From Planctomycetia bacterium (GTDB taxonomy: Bacteria; Planctomycetota; Planctomycetia; Gemmatales; Gemmataceae): a stretch of DNA of 54,366 bases. This document shows positions 1 to 8,431 of this stretch, piece by piece; position 1 is the first letter of the stretch, and each line of letters starts with the position of its first letter. The notes beneath the pieces were generated by a model. It searched no databases, was not told the origin of the DNA, and was given only the letters and a program-made list of their open reading frames with translations. The stretch covers positions 1 to 54,366 of the forward strand of contig SYHD01000029.1 of NCBI GenBank assembly GCA_005799265.1, given 5' to 3'. Made by a program: the position numbers and the translations under genes.

Positions 1-1629
1 CCGGCCCCTCTCCCCCTGAGTACAGGGGGAGAGGGGAAAAAATACACGCTCGCCGATGTGCCCGCGGAGGACCCCGTCGTCTACGACATGATGTGCCGCG
101 CGGACACGGTTGGCGTCTTCCAGATCGAGAGCCGGGCACAGATGAGCATGTTGCCTCGCTTGTTGCCGCGCTGCTTTTACGATCTCGTCATTGACGTCGC
201 GATCGTACGGCCCGGTCCGATTCAAGGCGGGATGGTGCATCCGTTCCTGCGACGGCGCAGCGGCGCGGAGCCGGTGACGTATCCGAGCCCGCTCGTCGAG
301 GAGGTCCTGAAGAAGACGCTAGGCGTGCCGTTGTTTCAAGAGCAGGTGATGCGGCTCGCAGTCGTCGCCGCGGGCTTCACGCCGGGCGAGGCGGATCAGC
401 TTCGCCGCGCGATAGGCTCATGGCGCAAACAAGGCTTGATCGAAGGCTTTCAACAAAAGCTTAAGAACGGCATGCTGGAGCGCGGTCTACCGTTGGAGTT
501 CGCGGACCAGCTCTACGCTCAGATTCGCGGCTTCGGCGAGTACGGTTTCCCGGAAGCGCACGCGGCGAGCTTCGCACTTTTGGCGTACGTATCGGCCTGG
601 CTCAAGTGTCACTATCCTGCTCATTTCGCGACGGCGTTGCTCAACAGCCAACCGAGGGGCTTCTATGCGCCGGCGCAGAGCGTGCGCGATCTTCAGGAGC
701 ATGGCATCGAGGTGCGAGCGGTCGATATCAACGCGAGTGCGTGGGATTGCACGTTAGAGCCGGTATTTCTCCCCTCTCCCCCTGTACTCAGGGGGAGAGG
801 GGCCGGGGGTGAGGAGGTTGCAGCGCCCGAAAGCGTCGTCCCTTCGAAGCGACTCGATAGCGATGAAGTCGTTGCACGGGCGTCCCCCTCACTCCCAGCC
901 CCTCTCCCCCTGAGTACAGGGAGAGAGGGGAGAAATGCGCTGCGTCTCGGCTTCCGTCTCATCAGCGGCCTGTCCGAGACGGTCGGCCGCGCCCTGGAAG
1001 CGGCGCGGCCGTATCGCTCCGTCTGCGAGGTGGCGCGGCGGCTGCGCATCGGCAGGGCGGTGCTCGCGCGGCTGGCGGCGGTGGATGCGTTCGGATCGCT
1101 CGGTTTGAGCCGGCGCGAGGCGCTGTGGCAAGTGCTCGCGCTGGGCGAAAACTTCCCGTTGTTCGTCGATCTTGACGATGACGAGCCGATGCCCGCCTTG
1201 CCGGAGATGCCGCTCGTCAGCCAGGTATCCGCGGATTATCAGACCATCGGTCTGTCTCTGAAGGCGCATCCGATTGGCCTGATTCGTCCTGAACTGGAAC
1301 GCTTGCAAGCGATCCCGGCGGCAAAGCTGAAAGAGACGGACGACAAGGCGACCGTGCGCGTCGCCGGCCTGGTGCTCATGCGACAACAGCCGGCGACGTC
1401 AAAAGGGACGATCTTCATGACGCTCGAAGACGAGACGGGCATCGTCAATCTTGTGGTGTGGCCGAGAGTGTGGGAGCGTTTCCGTCCGATCGTCCGCAGC
1501 GCGACGGCGCTCCTGGTGCAAGGAAAAATCGAGCGGGCGGCTGGCGTCATCCATGTGATGCCGAGCAAGTTCGAGGATTTGTCGCAATCGCTGCGCGGGC
1601 TGAATGCGCGGTCGCGCGATTTTCATTAG
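1..1629 (+). CDS. dnaE2: Error-prone DNA polymerase DnaE2 (C-terminal half, 5' end outside window)
   Basis: Alpha-subunit-type polymerase of the DnaE2 branch, which carries out SOS-type translesion synthesis, usually with ImuA and ImuB. The frame is open from base 1, so the gene starts upstream. Seen: the stretches VYDMMCRADTVGVFQIESRA and AIVRPGPIQGGMVHPFLRRR, the fingers-region GEADQLRRAIGSWRKQG, the FGEYGFPEAHAASFALLAYV helix-hairpin-helix region, and a C-terminal OB fold (about the last 100 residues, from VRVAGLVLMRQQP). About 542 codons are present; DnaE2 proteins are usually about 1,050-1,100 residues. The catalytic aspartates lie upstream of the window. Oddity: three copies of a palindromic repeat (bases 5-36, 771-802, 899-930) are translated in frame. 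They add a Pro/Leu/Gly-rich stretch of about 50-57 residues between WDCTLEP and ALRLGFRLISGL, and another just before YTLADVPAEDP. The gene still reads through all three, so it may be functional. Confidence 0.93.
   Translation, partial: PAPLPLSTGGEGKKYTLADVPAEDPVVYDMMCRADTVGVFQIESRAQMSMLPRLLPRCFYDLVIDVAIVRPGPIQGGMVHPFLRRRSGAEPVTYPSPLVEEVLKKTLGVPLFQEQVMRLAVVAAGFTPGEADQLRRAIGSWRKQGLIEGFQQKLKNGMLERGLPLEFADQLYAQIRGFGEYGFPEAHAASFALLAYVSAWLKCHYPAHFATALLNSQPRGFYAPAQSVRDLQEHGIEVRAVDINASAWDCTLEPVFLPSPPVLRGRGAGGEEVAAPESVVPSKRLDSDEVVARASPSLPAPLPLSTGREGRNALRLGFRLISGLSETVGRALEAARPYRSVCEVARRLRIGRAVLARLAAVDAFGSLGLSRREALWQVLALGENFPLFVDLDDDEPMPALPEMPLVSQVSADYQTIGLSLKAHPIGLIRPELERLQAIPAAKLKETDDKATVRVAGLVLMRQQPATSKGTIFMTLEDETGIVNLVVWPRVWERFRPIVRSATALLVQGKIERAAGVIHVMPSKFEDLSQSLRGLNARSRDFH
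5..36. repeat. Palindromic repeat copy 1, inside dnaE2
   Basis: Perfect 14-bp arms (CCCCTCTCCCCCTG and its complement) around the 4-base loop AGTA. It lies in frame in the dnaE2 reading frame and is translated as a Pro/Leu/Ser/Gly-rich stretch. Copy 2 carries the same element in the opposite orientation (loop TACT). Flanking similarity (GGCC on one side, a run of A/T on the other) suggests a longer element of about 45-50 bp. Confidence 0.9.
771..802. repeat. Palindromic repeat copy 2, inside dnaE2, inverted
   Basis: Perfect 14-bp arms, 771-784 and 789-802, with loop TACT. It is the reverse complement of copy 1. The flanks TTTCT on the left and GGCCGGGGGTGAGG on the right are also found, reversed, around copy 3, so the mobile unit is about 50 bp. 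Translated in frame in dnaE2. Confidence 0.9.
899..930. repeat. Palindromic repeat copy 3, inside dnaE2
   Basis: Same element in the orientation of copy 1, with loop AGTA and one mismatch in the 14-bp stem (13 of 14 pairs). It faces copy 2 across a 96-bp spacer, so copies 2 and 3 together form a larger inverted repeat from about 766 to 936. Translated in frame. Confidence 0.88.
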
Positions 1630-1640
1630 CCGCTTGCAAT

Positions 1641-1705
1641 TCGTGGCATACGATTCCAATCGTGTGATTTGGAGACAGTCACACGATTGGAATCGTATGC
1701 CACGA
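1641..1705. terminator. Perfect 27-bp-arm hairpin between convergent genes
   Basis: Arms 1641-1667 and 1679-1705 are exact reverse complements (27 of 27) around an 11-base loop. The hairpin lies 12 bases after the dnaE2 stop and one base before the stop codon of the convergent ceramidase-like gene. A bidirectional transcription end or 3'-end stabiliser is likely from its place. No U-run follows on either side, so it is not a classical intrinsic terminator. Confidence 0.7.
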
Positions 1706-1706
1706 G

Positions 1707-3128
1707 TCAGCGCATGTCCTTTACCATGTCCACAAGCGCCGCGAGCATTTTGTCGGACGCTTGCACTTCCAGACGATTCGTGCCAAGCCAGGTTTCGTAG
1801 CCGCCGAGCTCGTGATGGCGCGGGCTAGGTAAATATCCGTAATAGCCGTGATTGAGCGAAACGAGCCAGGCGGGCTGGACGGCGCTCCTCTTCTTGAAGT
1901 CGAGGCCGATCTCGCAAAAGATCTCGCACGGCATGCTGCCGAGCGCGACATCGCCGATACGGAATGCCTGCAATGGCAGCTTTAATTTCTCGGGGTGCCG
2001 GGACATGCGCAGCGTTCGCTCGGCATAGATCGCCGGCAGGTCCGCCTTCGCGCTCTTGGGCCGGTCGATCAGTATCTTGTTCGCCCAGGTCAGGAGTTCC
2101 TCGCTCGGTCGGCGTGTAACGATGGGCAATTCTTGATATCGGGCGGCGAGCGCGACGTGATCGCGCCACTGGAGCTTCGCCGTCGCCGCGTACACTTTCT
2201 GCGCGACATCGTCGGCGACGTGCTTCATCTGCGCGTACGCCTCTTGCTTCGGGCGCGGCTTCTTGAAGTTGATGTTGTTGATGTCGCCGGAGGTTCCGTT
2301 GGCCATCATCGCCACGAAGGCGGGCGTTTGCCGGTCGGCTTTGAGAAGACGTTCGATGGCCTCGCAGTACATCGCGAAGTAATCGGCCGAAATGTGCCCG
2401 GAACCGACGCCGCCAACGTAGTGGAGCGAGTAGGTCGAGAAGAGCGCGATTGGCTTGCCGTCGGGCTGGCGCAGGTAGAGAAACGGAATCGCCGGATCGG
2501 TCGGGCCAGCGGGTTCGAGTAGATCGGCGCTGCCGGCGGGCGGGTTCATTTTGACTTTGTCGATGCCGCCGAACGGGTTCGCTGGAATCGTGCCAGGTTT
2601 CATGTGCCAGCGGCGATTGAAGACGTGCTCGGGCGCGTCGGCTTGCCCGAAGGCGATCTGCGCGGGCCGCAGGAGATTATGGGCGCGCTTGACGCCATCG
2701 ACGATGCGCCGCGCGACGAAGCGTTGATAGTCGTCCATGGTGTCGCTGATGATGCGCGCGTCCTTGCCCAGCGCACTGGCCGCGGAGTGTGTGTGCGTCG
2801 CGGAGATGAGCACGTTCTCCTTGGGGATACCGAGGCCTTCCTGGATCAGCGCGCGGGCCTCGTCGCTGACCTGTCGATCGATGCCGAGCAGATCGCAGAC
2901 GACGAACGCGAGCTTGGTCTTACCGTCATCAAGCACCAGGCAACGCACGTGCAGCTCGTCCTGAACGTGTGTCGCAGGGTAGAGGACGAAGCCGCCGACG
3001 ATCGGATGGCCGAGCGGCGGCGTGATGTTGCTCGTGGCGGCGCCGGCGCGGAAGACAGGCGGCTGGGCGAAGAGCGGTGTTGTGATCAGCCAGACCAGGA
3101 ACGCGGAGAAGAATGCCAGGCGCCGCAT
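1707..3128 (-). CDS. Neutral/alkaline non-lysosomal ceramidase-like exported hydrolase
   Basis: 473 residues with a Sec signal peptide (MRRLAFFSAFLVWLITTPLFA). The N-terminal fold matches the neutral/alkaline ceramidase family (PF04734): AGAATSNITPPLGHP at about 28-42, LISATHTHSA around 105-115 with the His pair expected to bind zinc, and ANGTSGDINNINF around 275, where the family has its catalytic Ser loop. These proteins are common in planctomycetes, where their true substrate is usually unknown. The C-terminal region is short compared with full-length ceramidases. The start has a good ribosome site (AAGGGA, 7 bases upstream). A TATAAT box lies about 45 bases upstream. The gene is divergent from the DUF1549 gene. 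Confidence 0.85.
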   Translation of the reverse strand: MRRLAFFSAFLVWLITTPLFAQPPVFRAGAATSNITPPLGHPIVGGFVLYPATHVQDELHVRCLVLDDGKTKLAFVVCDLLGIDRQVSDEARALIQEGLGIPKENVLISATHTHSAASALGKDARIISDTMDDYQRFVARRIVDGVKRAHNLLRPAQIAFGQADAPEHVFNRRWHMKPGTIPANPFGGIDKVKMNPPAGSADLLEPAGPTDPAIPFLYLRQPDGKPIALFSTYSLHYVGGVGSGHISADYFAMYCEAIERLLKADRQTPAFVAMMANGTSGDINNINFKKPRPKQEAYAQMKHVADDVAQKVYAATAKLQWRDHVALAARYQELPIVTRRPSEELLTWANKILIDRPKSAKADLPAIYAERTLRMSRHPEKLKLPLQAFRIGDVALGSMPCEIFCEIGLDFKKRSAVQPAWLVSLNHGYYGYLPSPRHHELGGYETWLGTNRLEVQASDKMLAALVDMVKDMR

Positions 3129-3170
3129 GATGATGTCCCTTGGAATTTAGATTTCAAACACACAAAGGGC

Positions 3171-3176
3171 ATTATA
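3171..3176 (-). promoter_or_regulatory. Candidate -10 box for the ceramidase-like gene
   Basis: On the minus strand this reads TATAAT, an exact sigma-70-type -10 box, 43 bases before the start codon. No good -35 box stands 16-18 bases further up, so the promoter is only a candidate. Confidence 0.35.
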
Positions 3177-3291
3177 CAGAGCACGCCACCGCCGAGCCTT
3201 TCTGTGGCGTTGCAACATTTCTCCGATTCAAAGTTGCCAACACGCCCGCACGCAAGGTAAACTGCATGTTCAAACCTCACGCGAGATACCG

Positions 3292-5442
3292 ATGAAGCAA
3301 TCGATCCTTGTCTTGATGTTGCTGGCAAGTTCGCACCACCTTGGCGCCGGCGAACCCGAATGGAGCGCCGAAAAACGCAATCACTGGGCGTGGAAGGCGC
3401 CGGTACGGCCGAAAGTGCCCGCAGTCAAGGCCGAGACGTGGGTGCGCACTCCGATCGATGCGTTCATCCTGGCGAAACTCGAAACCGTCGGGTTGACGCC
3501 CGCAACGCCAGCATCACGCGAACAGTTGATCCGGCGCGTCACGTTTGATCTCATCGGGTTGCCGCCGACGCTGGAAGAGATTGATGCGTTTGTGCAGTCG
3601 AGTGCTAAACCGCAAGCGGCGTATGAGGCGGTAGTCGATCGCTTGCTCGCCTCACCTCACTATGGCGAGCGCTGGGGCCGGCACTGGCTCGACCTGGCGC
3701 GTTTCGCCGAGTCGAACGGCTACGAGTTCGACGAGCCGCGCCCCAATGCCTGGCGCTACCGCGATTACGTGATCGCTGCGTTCAACAGCGACAAGCCATT
3801 CGATCGCTTCATCAAGGAGCAACTCGCCGGCGACGAGCTTTGGCCCGACAATCCGCAAGCTCTGATCGCGACGGGTTTCAATCTACTTGGGCCTGACATG
3901 ACCGACGCATCGAATCAGCTTCAACGCCGGCAAAATTCGCTCGACGACATGACCGATACGGCAGGGCTGGTGTTCCTCGGCATGACGGTCGGCTGCGCGC
4001 GTTGCCATAATCACAAGTTCGAACCGTTCTCCGCGAGCGACTACTTTCGATTGCAGGCGTTCTTCACGCCGGCCGAGTTTCGCCGCGACTTGACGGTTGC
4101 GGATGCGGCGCACCGAGCGACACACGATCAACAAATGAAAGTATACCTCGCATTGACCAAAGAGACACACGCCAGCCTTGACACACTCGAATCGCCCTAT
4201 CGTCAGAAGATGTATCAAGCACGGCTCGTCAAGCTGTCAGACGATGATCGCCTCGCGCACCAAACTCCGGAAGAACAACGCACGGGTGCGCAAAAAGAGA
4301 TGGTTGCCAACACGGCGCGGCGTCTCATCGTCACCGCCAAGGAAATCACGGGAGCGATGACGAAGGAGCATCAAGCCGAGCAAGTACGGCTGTTGCAATT
4401 GTTGAAAAAGCATGACGCCCAGAAGCCCGCGACCTTGCCGGCGGCGATGGCGCTGCAAGAGACGGGTAAGGCGCCGAAGACGTTCATCCTCAAACGCGGC
4501 GAATTGCGCAATCCCGGCGTGGAAGTGCAAGCAGGATGGCCGACGATTCTCTCGCCAGGTCTGCGCGCCGAGCCTGCTCCGATCGCTGCGCCATCGCCGC
4601 GCACTACCGGCCGCCGCACGGCGTTCGCGGAGTGGATCGCCAGCCCGACCCATCCGCTCACGGCGCGAGTTATCGTCAATCGTCTCTGGCAGCATCACTT
4701 CGGCCGCGGCATCGTCGCCACACCCAACGACTTCGGCGTCCGCGGCGAACGGCCGACGCATCCGGAGTTGCTTGATTGGTTGGCCACGGAATTCGTCGAA
4801 CACGGGTGGAGTGTCAAAAAAATGCATCGCCTGATGTTGCTCTCGGCAACGTATCAACAAGCGGCGCTCAATCAGGACGGGTCGAAGAAGGATCCAACGA
4901 ACACGCTGCTTGGCCGCATGAATCGGCTGCGGCTGGAAGGCGAAATCATCCGCGATAGCCTGCTCGCCGTGGGTGGCCGCTTGAACAAGAAGCTCGCCGG
5001 GCCGAGCATCTTCCCGCCGCTGCCGCCGGAAGCCGCGCAGGGTGCGAAAGATTGGAAGGCGAGCGCGGACCCGGCCGAGCACTTTCGGCGCAGCGTGTAC
5101 ATCTTCGCGCGGCGCAATCTGCGCTTTCCGTTCCTGGAGCCGTTCGATCTGCCCGACAGCAATCAAAGCTGCCCGAAACGTGAACAAAGCACCACGGCCC
5201 CGCAAGCGCTGGCGTTGTTGAACGCCTCCGACGTGACAGCCGCGGCGAAGGCGTTAGCTGCCCGCGTCGAAAAGCAAGCCGGCACGACGGACGAACGCAT
5301 CACGCTGGCATATCGCTTGACGTTGGGGAGGACGCCGTCGGACGCCGAGCGCCGCATCACACGCGCGTTTTTGCAGGAGTCACCGCTGCACGAGTTTTGC
5401 CGGGCGTTGTTCAACGTGAATGAGTTTGTGTACCTGGATTAG
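3292..5442 (+). CDS. DUF1549/DUF1553 planctomycete surface protein
   Basis: 716 residues with a signal peptide (MKQSILVLMLLASSHHLGAG). DUF1549 (PSCyt2) spans about 50-260: LIRRVTFDLIGLPPT, GERWGRHWLDLARFAESNGY and the haem-like GCARCHNHKFEPFSASDYF with a CxxCH. DUF1553 (PSD1) spans about 440-700: RVIVNRLWQHHFGRGIV, TPNDFG and TAPQALALLNASDV. The N-terminal cytochrome domain (PSCyt1) seen in many homologues is absent. The gene is followed after 85 bases by a DUF1501 gene, the usual partner in planctomycetes. The function of the pair is not established; export and polymer binding or breakdown are commonly proposed. Confidence 0.9.
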   Translation: MKQSILVLMLLASSHHLGAGEPEWSAEKRNHWAWKAPVRPKVPAVKAETWVRTPIDAFILAKLETVGLTPATPASREQLIRRVTFDLIGLPPTLEEIDAFVQSSAKPQAAYEAVVDRLLASPHYGERWGRHWLDLARFAESNGYEFDEPRPNAWRYRDYVIAAFNSDKPFDRFIKEQLAGDELWPDNPQALIATGFNLLGPDMTDASNQLQRRQNSLDDMTDTAGLVFLGMTVGCARCHNHKFEPFSASDYFRLQAFFTPAEFRRDLTVADAAHRATHDQQMKVYLALTKETHASLDTLESPYRQKMYQARLVKLSDDDRLAHQTPEEQRTGAQKEMVANTARRLIVTAKEITGAMTKEHQAEQVRLLQLLKKHDAQKPATLPAAMALQETGKAPKTFILKRGELRNPGVEVQAGWPTILSPGLRAEPAPIAAPSPRTTGRRTAFAEWIASPTHPLTARVIVNRLWQHHFGRGIVATPNDFGVRGERPTHPELLDWLATEFVEHGWSVKKMHRLMLLSATYQQAALNQDGSKKDPTNTLLGRMNRLRLEGEIIRDSLLAVGGRLNKKLAGPSIFPPLPPEAAQGAKDWKASADPAEHFRRSVYIFARRNLRFPFLEPFDLPDSNQSCPKREQSTTAPQALALLNASDVTAAAKALAARVEKQAGTTDERITLAYRLTLGRTPSDAERRITRAFLQESPLHEFCRALFNVNEFVYLD

Positions 5443-5527
5443 ATTTCGGAGCATGTTCGGTTAAGTCGAGGTGAGTATGATGATCCAAGGAATTCAGACA
5501 TCTGTCTGGCAAGTTAGGCAGTAAATC

Positions 5528-6949
5528 ATGATGCGCGGACCTTCATTCTCACGCCGAGATTTTCTCGCGCGTTCTGGCGGCGGCTTCGGCATGATCGCGC
5601 TGGCGTCCATGCTCGCGGAGCAGGGCGTACTCGGCCAGAATACGCGCGCCCGCAATCCGCTGACGCCGCGCGCACCGCATAACGAAGCGAAGGCCCACCG
5701 AATCATCTTCCTGTTCATGTCGGGCGGTCCTAGCCATTTGGAACTTTTCGATCCGAAGCCCGACTTGCAGCGCTTGCACGGCCAACCGCTCCCCGCGTCG
5801 TTCGGCCCGGTGGCGACGCGGCGCAACGTCGAACGCAATCGCCTGCTCGCGACGCGCCGCACCTTTCGCCGCCACGGTCAGGCCGGCACCGAGGTGTCCG
5901 ATTTGCTGCCCAATGTCGCGCAGTGCGTCGATGACATCTGCGTGCTGCGCGGCTGCCGCGGCGATAGCGTCACGCATCCCGAATCCGTCTATTTGATGAA
6001 CACAGGCTCGATCCTGATGGGGCGAGCGAGCCTCGGTTCGTGGGTCGCGTACGGCCTCGGCACCGAGAGCCAAAACATGCCCGCGTTCGTCGTCTTGCCC
6101 GATCCCGGCGGCTGGGTCAAAGGCGGCGCGCCCGCCTGGGGCAACGGCTACCTGCCCGCCGCCTATCAAGGGACCGTCCTCTCCGGCGGCGCTGCGCCGA
6201 TTCGCTATCTCAATCCACCTGCCGGCGTCACACAGAATCAACAGCGGCGCACGCTCGATCTCGTTAATCAACTCAATCAAGAACATCTGCGCTTGCGGCA
6301 CAACGACGACGAACTGGCTGCCCGCATCGCTGCGTATGAGCTAGCCTTCCGCATGCAGATGCACGCCCCGGAAGTCGTAGACACCTCGCGCGAAACACAA
6401 GCTACGCGCCGGCTTTACGGCCTCGAACGCCCGGAGACCGCGGAGTTCGGACTGCGCTGCCTTCTGGCACGGCGCATGGTCGAACGCGGCGTGCGCTTCG
6501 TGCAAGTCTACTGCGGCGACACCGGCGGCTGGGACGGACATACCGAAGTCGATGCCAACCACGCTCGCCTGTGCGCACAGAGCGACCTGCCCATCGCGGG
6601 CCTCTTGCGTGATCTGAAGTCGCGCGGCCTTTTGGATTCGACACTCGTCGTCTGGGGCGGCGAGTTCGGGCGTACGCCGATGACGGAAGGAACGACGGGG
6701 CGGGATCACAACCCGCACGGCTTCACGATGTGGCTCGCCGGAGGCGGCGTCAAAGGCGGCCAGACCATCGGCGAGACGGATGCCGTGGGCTTGCGCGCCG
6801 CCGAGGACATCGCGCATGTTCACGACATTCACGCCACGATCCTGCACCTTCTCGGTGTCGATCATGAACGCCTGACCTATCGCCACAATGGCCGCGATGA
6901 ACGGCTGACTGACGTCAGCGGCACGGTGATCGAGCGCGCTCTGTCGTAG
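5528..6949 (+). CDS. DUF1501 protein with Tat signal
   Basis: 473 residues. The N-terminus has a twin-arginine motif (SRRDFLARSGGGFG, about residues 8-21), so export in folded form is likely. DUF1501 belongs to the alkaline phosphatase/sulfatase fold group. Visible motifs are IIFLFMSGGPSHLELFDPKP, GWDGHTEVD around 335, VVWGGEFGRTP around 373 and GRDHNPHGFTMWLAGGGVKG near 390-410. Two adjacent ATG codons (5528 and 5531) could both start it, and the ribosome site is weak. It follows the DUF1549/DUF1553 gene on the same strand and probably shares its transcript. Confidence 0.9.
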   Translation: MMRGPSFSRRDFLARSGGGFGMIALASMLAEQGVLGQNTRARNPLTPRAPHNEAKAHRIIFLFMSGGPSHLELFDPKPDLQRLHGQPLPASFGPVATRRNVERNRLLATRRTFRRHGQAGTEVSDLLPNVAQCVDDICVLRGCRGDSVTHPESVYLMNTGSILMGRASLGSWVAYGLGTESQNMPAFVVLPDPGGWVKGGAPAWGNGYLPAAYQGTVLSGGAAPIRYLNPPAGVTQNQQRRTLDLVNQLNQEHLRLRHNDDELAARIAAYELAFRMQMHAPEVVDTSRETQATRRLYGLERPETAEFGLRCLLARRMVERGVRFVQVYCGDTGGWDGHTEVDANHARLCAQSDLPIAGLLRDLKSRGLLDSTLVVWGGEFGRTPMTEGTTGRDHNPHGFTMWLAGGGVKGGQTIGETDAVGLRAAEDIAHVHDIHATILHLLGVDHERLTYRHNGRDERLTDVSGTVIERALS

Positions 6950-7033
6950 TGTCAGCGCCTCGTTCGCACAATCGAGACGCGTAGACCACGCGAGGCGCAA
7001 TCACAACGCTTGCCCTACGAAGGAGCCATCACC

Positions 7034-8134
7034 ATGCGAATCCCAAGAGCCGGTTGGTTGATAGCCGTTCTCGTCTTTGTCCATCCGCTCATCGCCGGGG
7101 AAAAGCAGACCAAGCCGCGCACCGAGAACGTCATCGTCGTCACGCTCGACGGCTATCGGTGGCAGGAATTCTTCGGCGGCGTCGATGTCGAACTCATCAA
7201 CAAGCAATTCGGCGGCGTGCGCGACGTGAACGACCTCAAGAAACGCTACTGGCGCGGCACCAGCGAAGAAGGCCGTGCCGCCATCATGCCTTTCTTCTGG
7301 AACACCATCGCCAAGGACGGCCAGATCTTCGGCGATCCCACCAAGAAAGCACGCACGAAGCTCACCAACGGGCTCAAGTTCTCCTATCCCGGCTACAGCG
7401 AGATCTTCTGCGGCTTCGCGGATCCCACGATCAACTCCAACGCGAAGAAACCGAACCCGAATCTCTCGGTGCTCGAATTCCTCAACGACAAGCCCGCGTT
7501 CAACAAGCGCGTGGCGGCGTTTTGCACCTGGGACGTGTTCCCGTCGATCTTCCGTTCTGAACGCAACGGCATCCTCGTGCACACCGCGTTCAAACCGATC
7601 ATGGACAACCCGCTCACCGACCGCCAGCGCGCCGCCAACGCCATGCTCGACACGCTGCCGCGCTACTGGGGCGACAACGTCTTCGACGCCGTCACGATGG
7701 AGTTCGCCCGCGAACATCTGATTCGGCACAAGCCACGCGTCCTGTATATCGGCCTGGGCGAGACGGACGAGTGGGGCCACGGGCGGCGCTATGATCTCTA
7801 TCTCGACGCCGCCAATAAATCCGACCGCTATTTGGCCGAGTTATGGCAGACGCTGCAAAAGATGCCGCAGTACCAGGACAAGACCACGCTGATGGTCACG
7901 ACGGATCACGGCCGCGGCGACACGCGCGTCAATTGGACCGATCACGGCAAAAACGTGCCGACCGCGGAGTTCATCTGGATCGCGCTCATCGGCCCCGACA
8001 CGCCCAAACTTGGGGTTCGTGAAAACGTCGAGACGACGCAAGCACAGGTGGCGGCGACGGTGGCGCATCTGTTGGGCGAGGACTTCAACGAAACAAGTCC
8101 CAAGGCCGCGCGGCCGTTGCCGAACGTACGGTAG
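7034..8134 (+). CDS. Exported alkaline-phosphatase-superfamily protein
   Basis: 366 residues from the ATG at 7034, chosen because GAAGGAG stands 8-9 bases before it; an upstream TTG at 7010 has no such site. A signal peptide (MRIPRAGWLIAVLVFVHPLIAG) leads into ENVIVVTLDGYRWQEFFGGV, the metal-binding DGxRWxExF start typical of the type I phosphodiesterase/alkaline phosphatase superfamily. Further metal-ligand motifs are GLGETDEWGHGRRYDLY near 245 and TTDHGRGDTRVNWTDHG near 295. Substrate unknown; phosphoesters or sulfate esters are possible. It stands alone after the DUF1501 gene. Confidence 0.8.
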   Translation: MRIPRAGWLIAVLVFVHPLIAGEKQTKPRTENVIVVTLDGYRWQEFFGGVDVELINKQFGGVRDVNDLKKRYWRGTSEEGRAAIMPFFWNTIAKDGQIFGDPTKKARTKLTNGLKFSYPGYSEIFCGFADPTINSNAKKPNPNLSVLEFLNDKPAFNKRVAAFCTWDVFPSIFRSERNGILVHTAFKPIMDNPLTDRQRAANAMLDTLPRYWGDNVFDAVTMEFAREHLIRHKPRVLYIGLGETDEWGHGRRYDLYLDAANKSDRYLAELWQTLQKMPQYQDKTTLMVTTDHGRGDTRVNWTDHGKNVPTAEFIWIALIGPDTPKLGVRENVETTQAQVAATVAHLLGEDFNETSPKAARPLPNVR

Positions 8135-8431
8135 TGAATTCGCCGGTTCATGTCGCGCACGTCTCACGATAGCCGTACCGGCTGAGACACTCGATCCGGC
8201 CACCGCCTCGCTCTAATGCGAATCCCTCGTGTGGTCTGACGCCAAATCGGCAAAAACGAAAAACGAATTTCTCGAATTTTTTTCTTGACTCTGGATTACA
8301 CGAACGATTACAACCAATCACATTGGGCCACCATGATAGGGTCGATTTTCCGTCTCCGGGATCCAACGGAGCGCGGAGATGCTCGGTCCCGGCATCATTT
8401 TTTTTTCATTTCCTTTTGGAGGATTGGGACC
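8135..8431. other. Intergenic stretch with small hairpin
   Basis: About 300 bases without a gene. Bases 8161-8188 form a hairpin with the ends GTCTCA/TGAGAC and an inner AGCCG/CGGCT, a plausible 3'-end structure for the preceding gene. It shares the 12-mer CACGATAGCCGT with the end of the 17.5-19.3 kb gene. A TTGACT at 8285-8290 could be a -35 box, but no convincing -10 follows. A-rich and T-rich tracts (8250-8285, 8400-8412) precede the strong ribosome site of the next gene. Confidence 0.4.
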
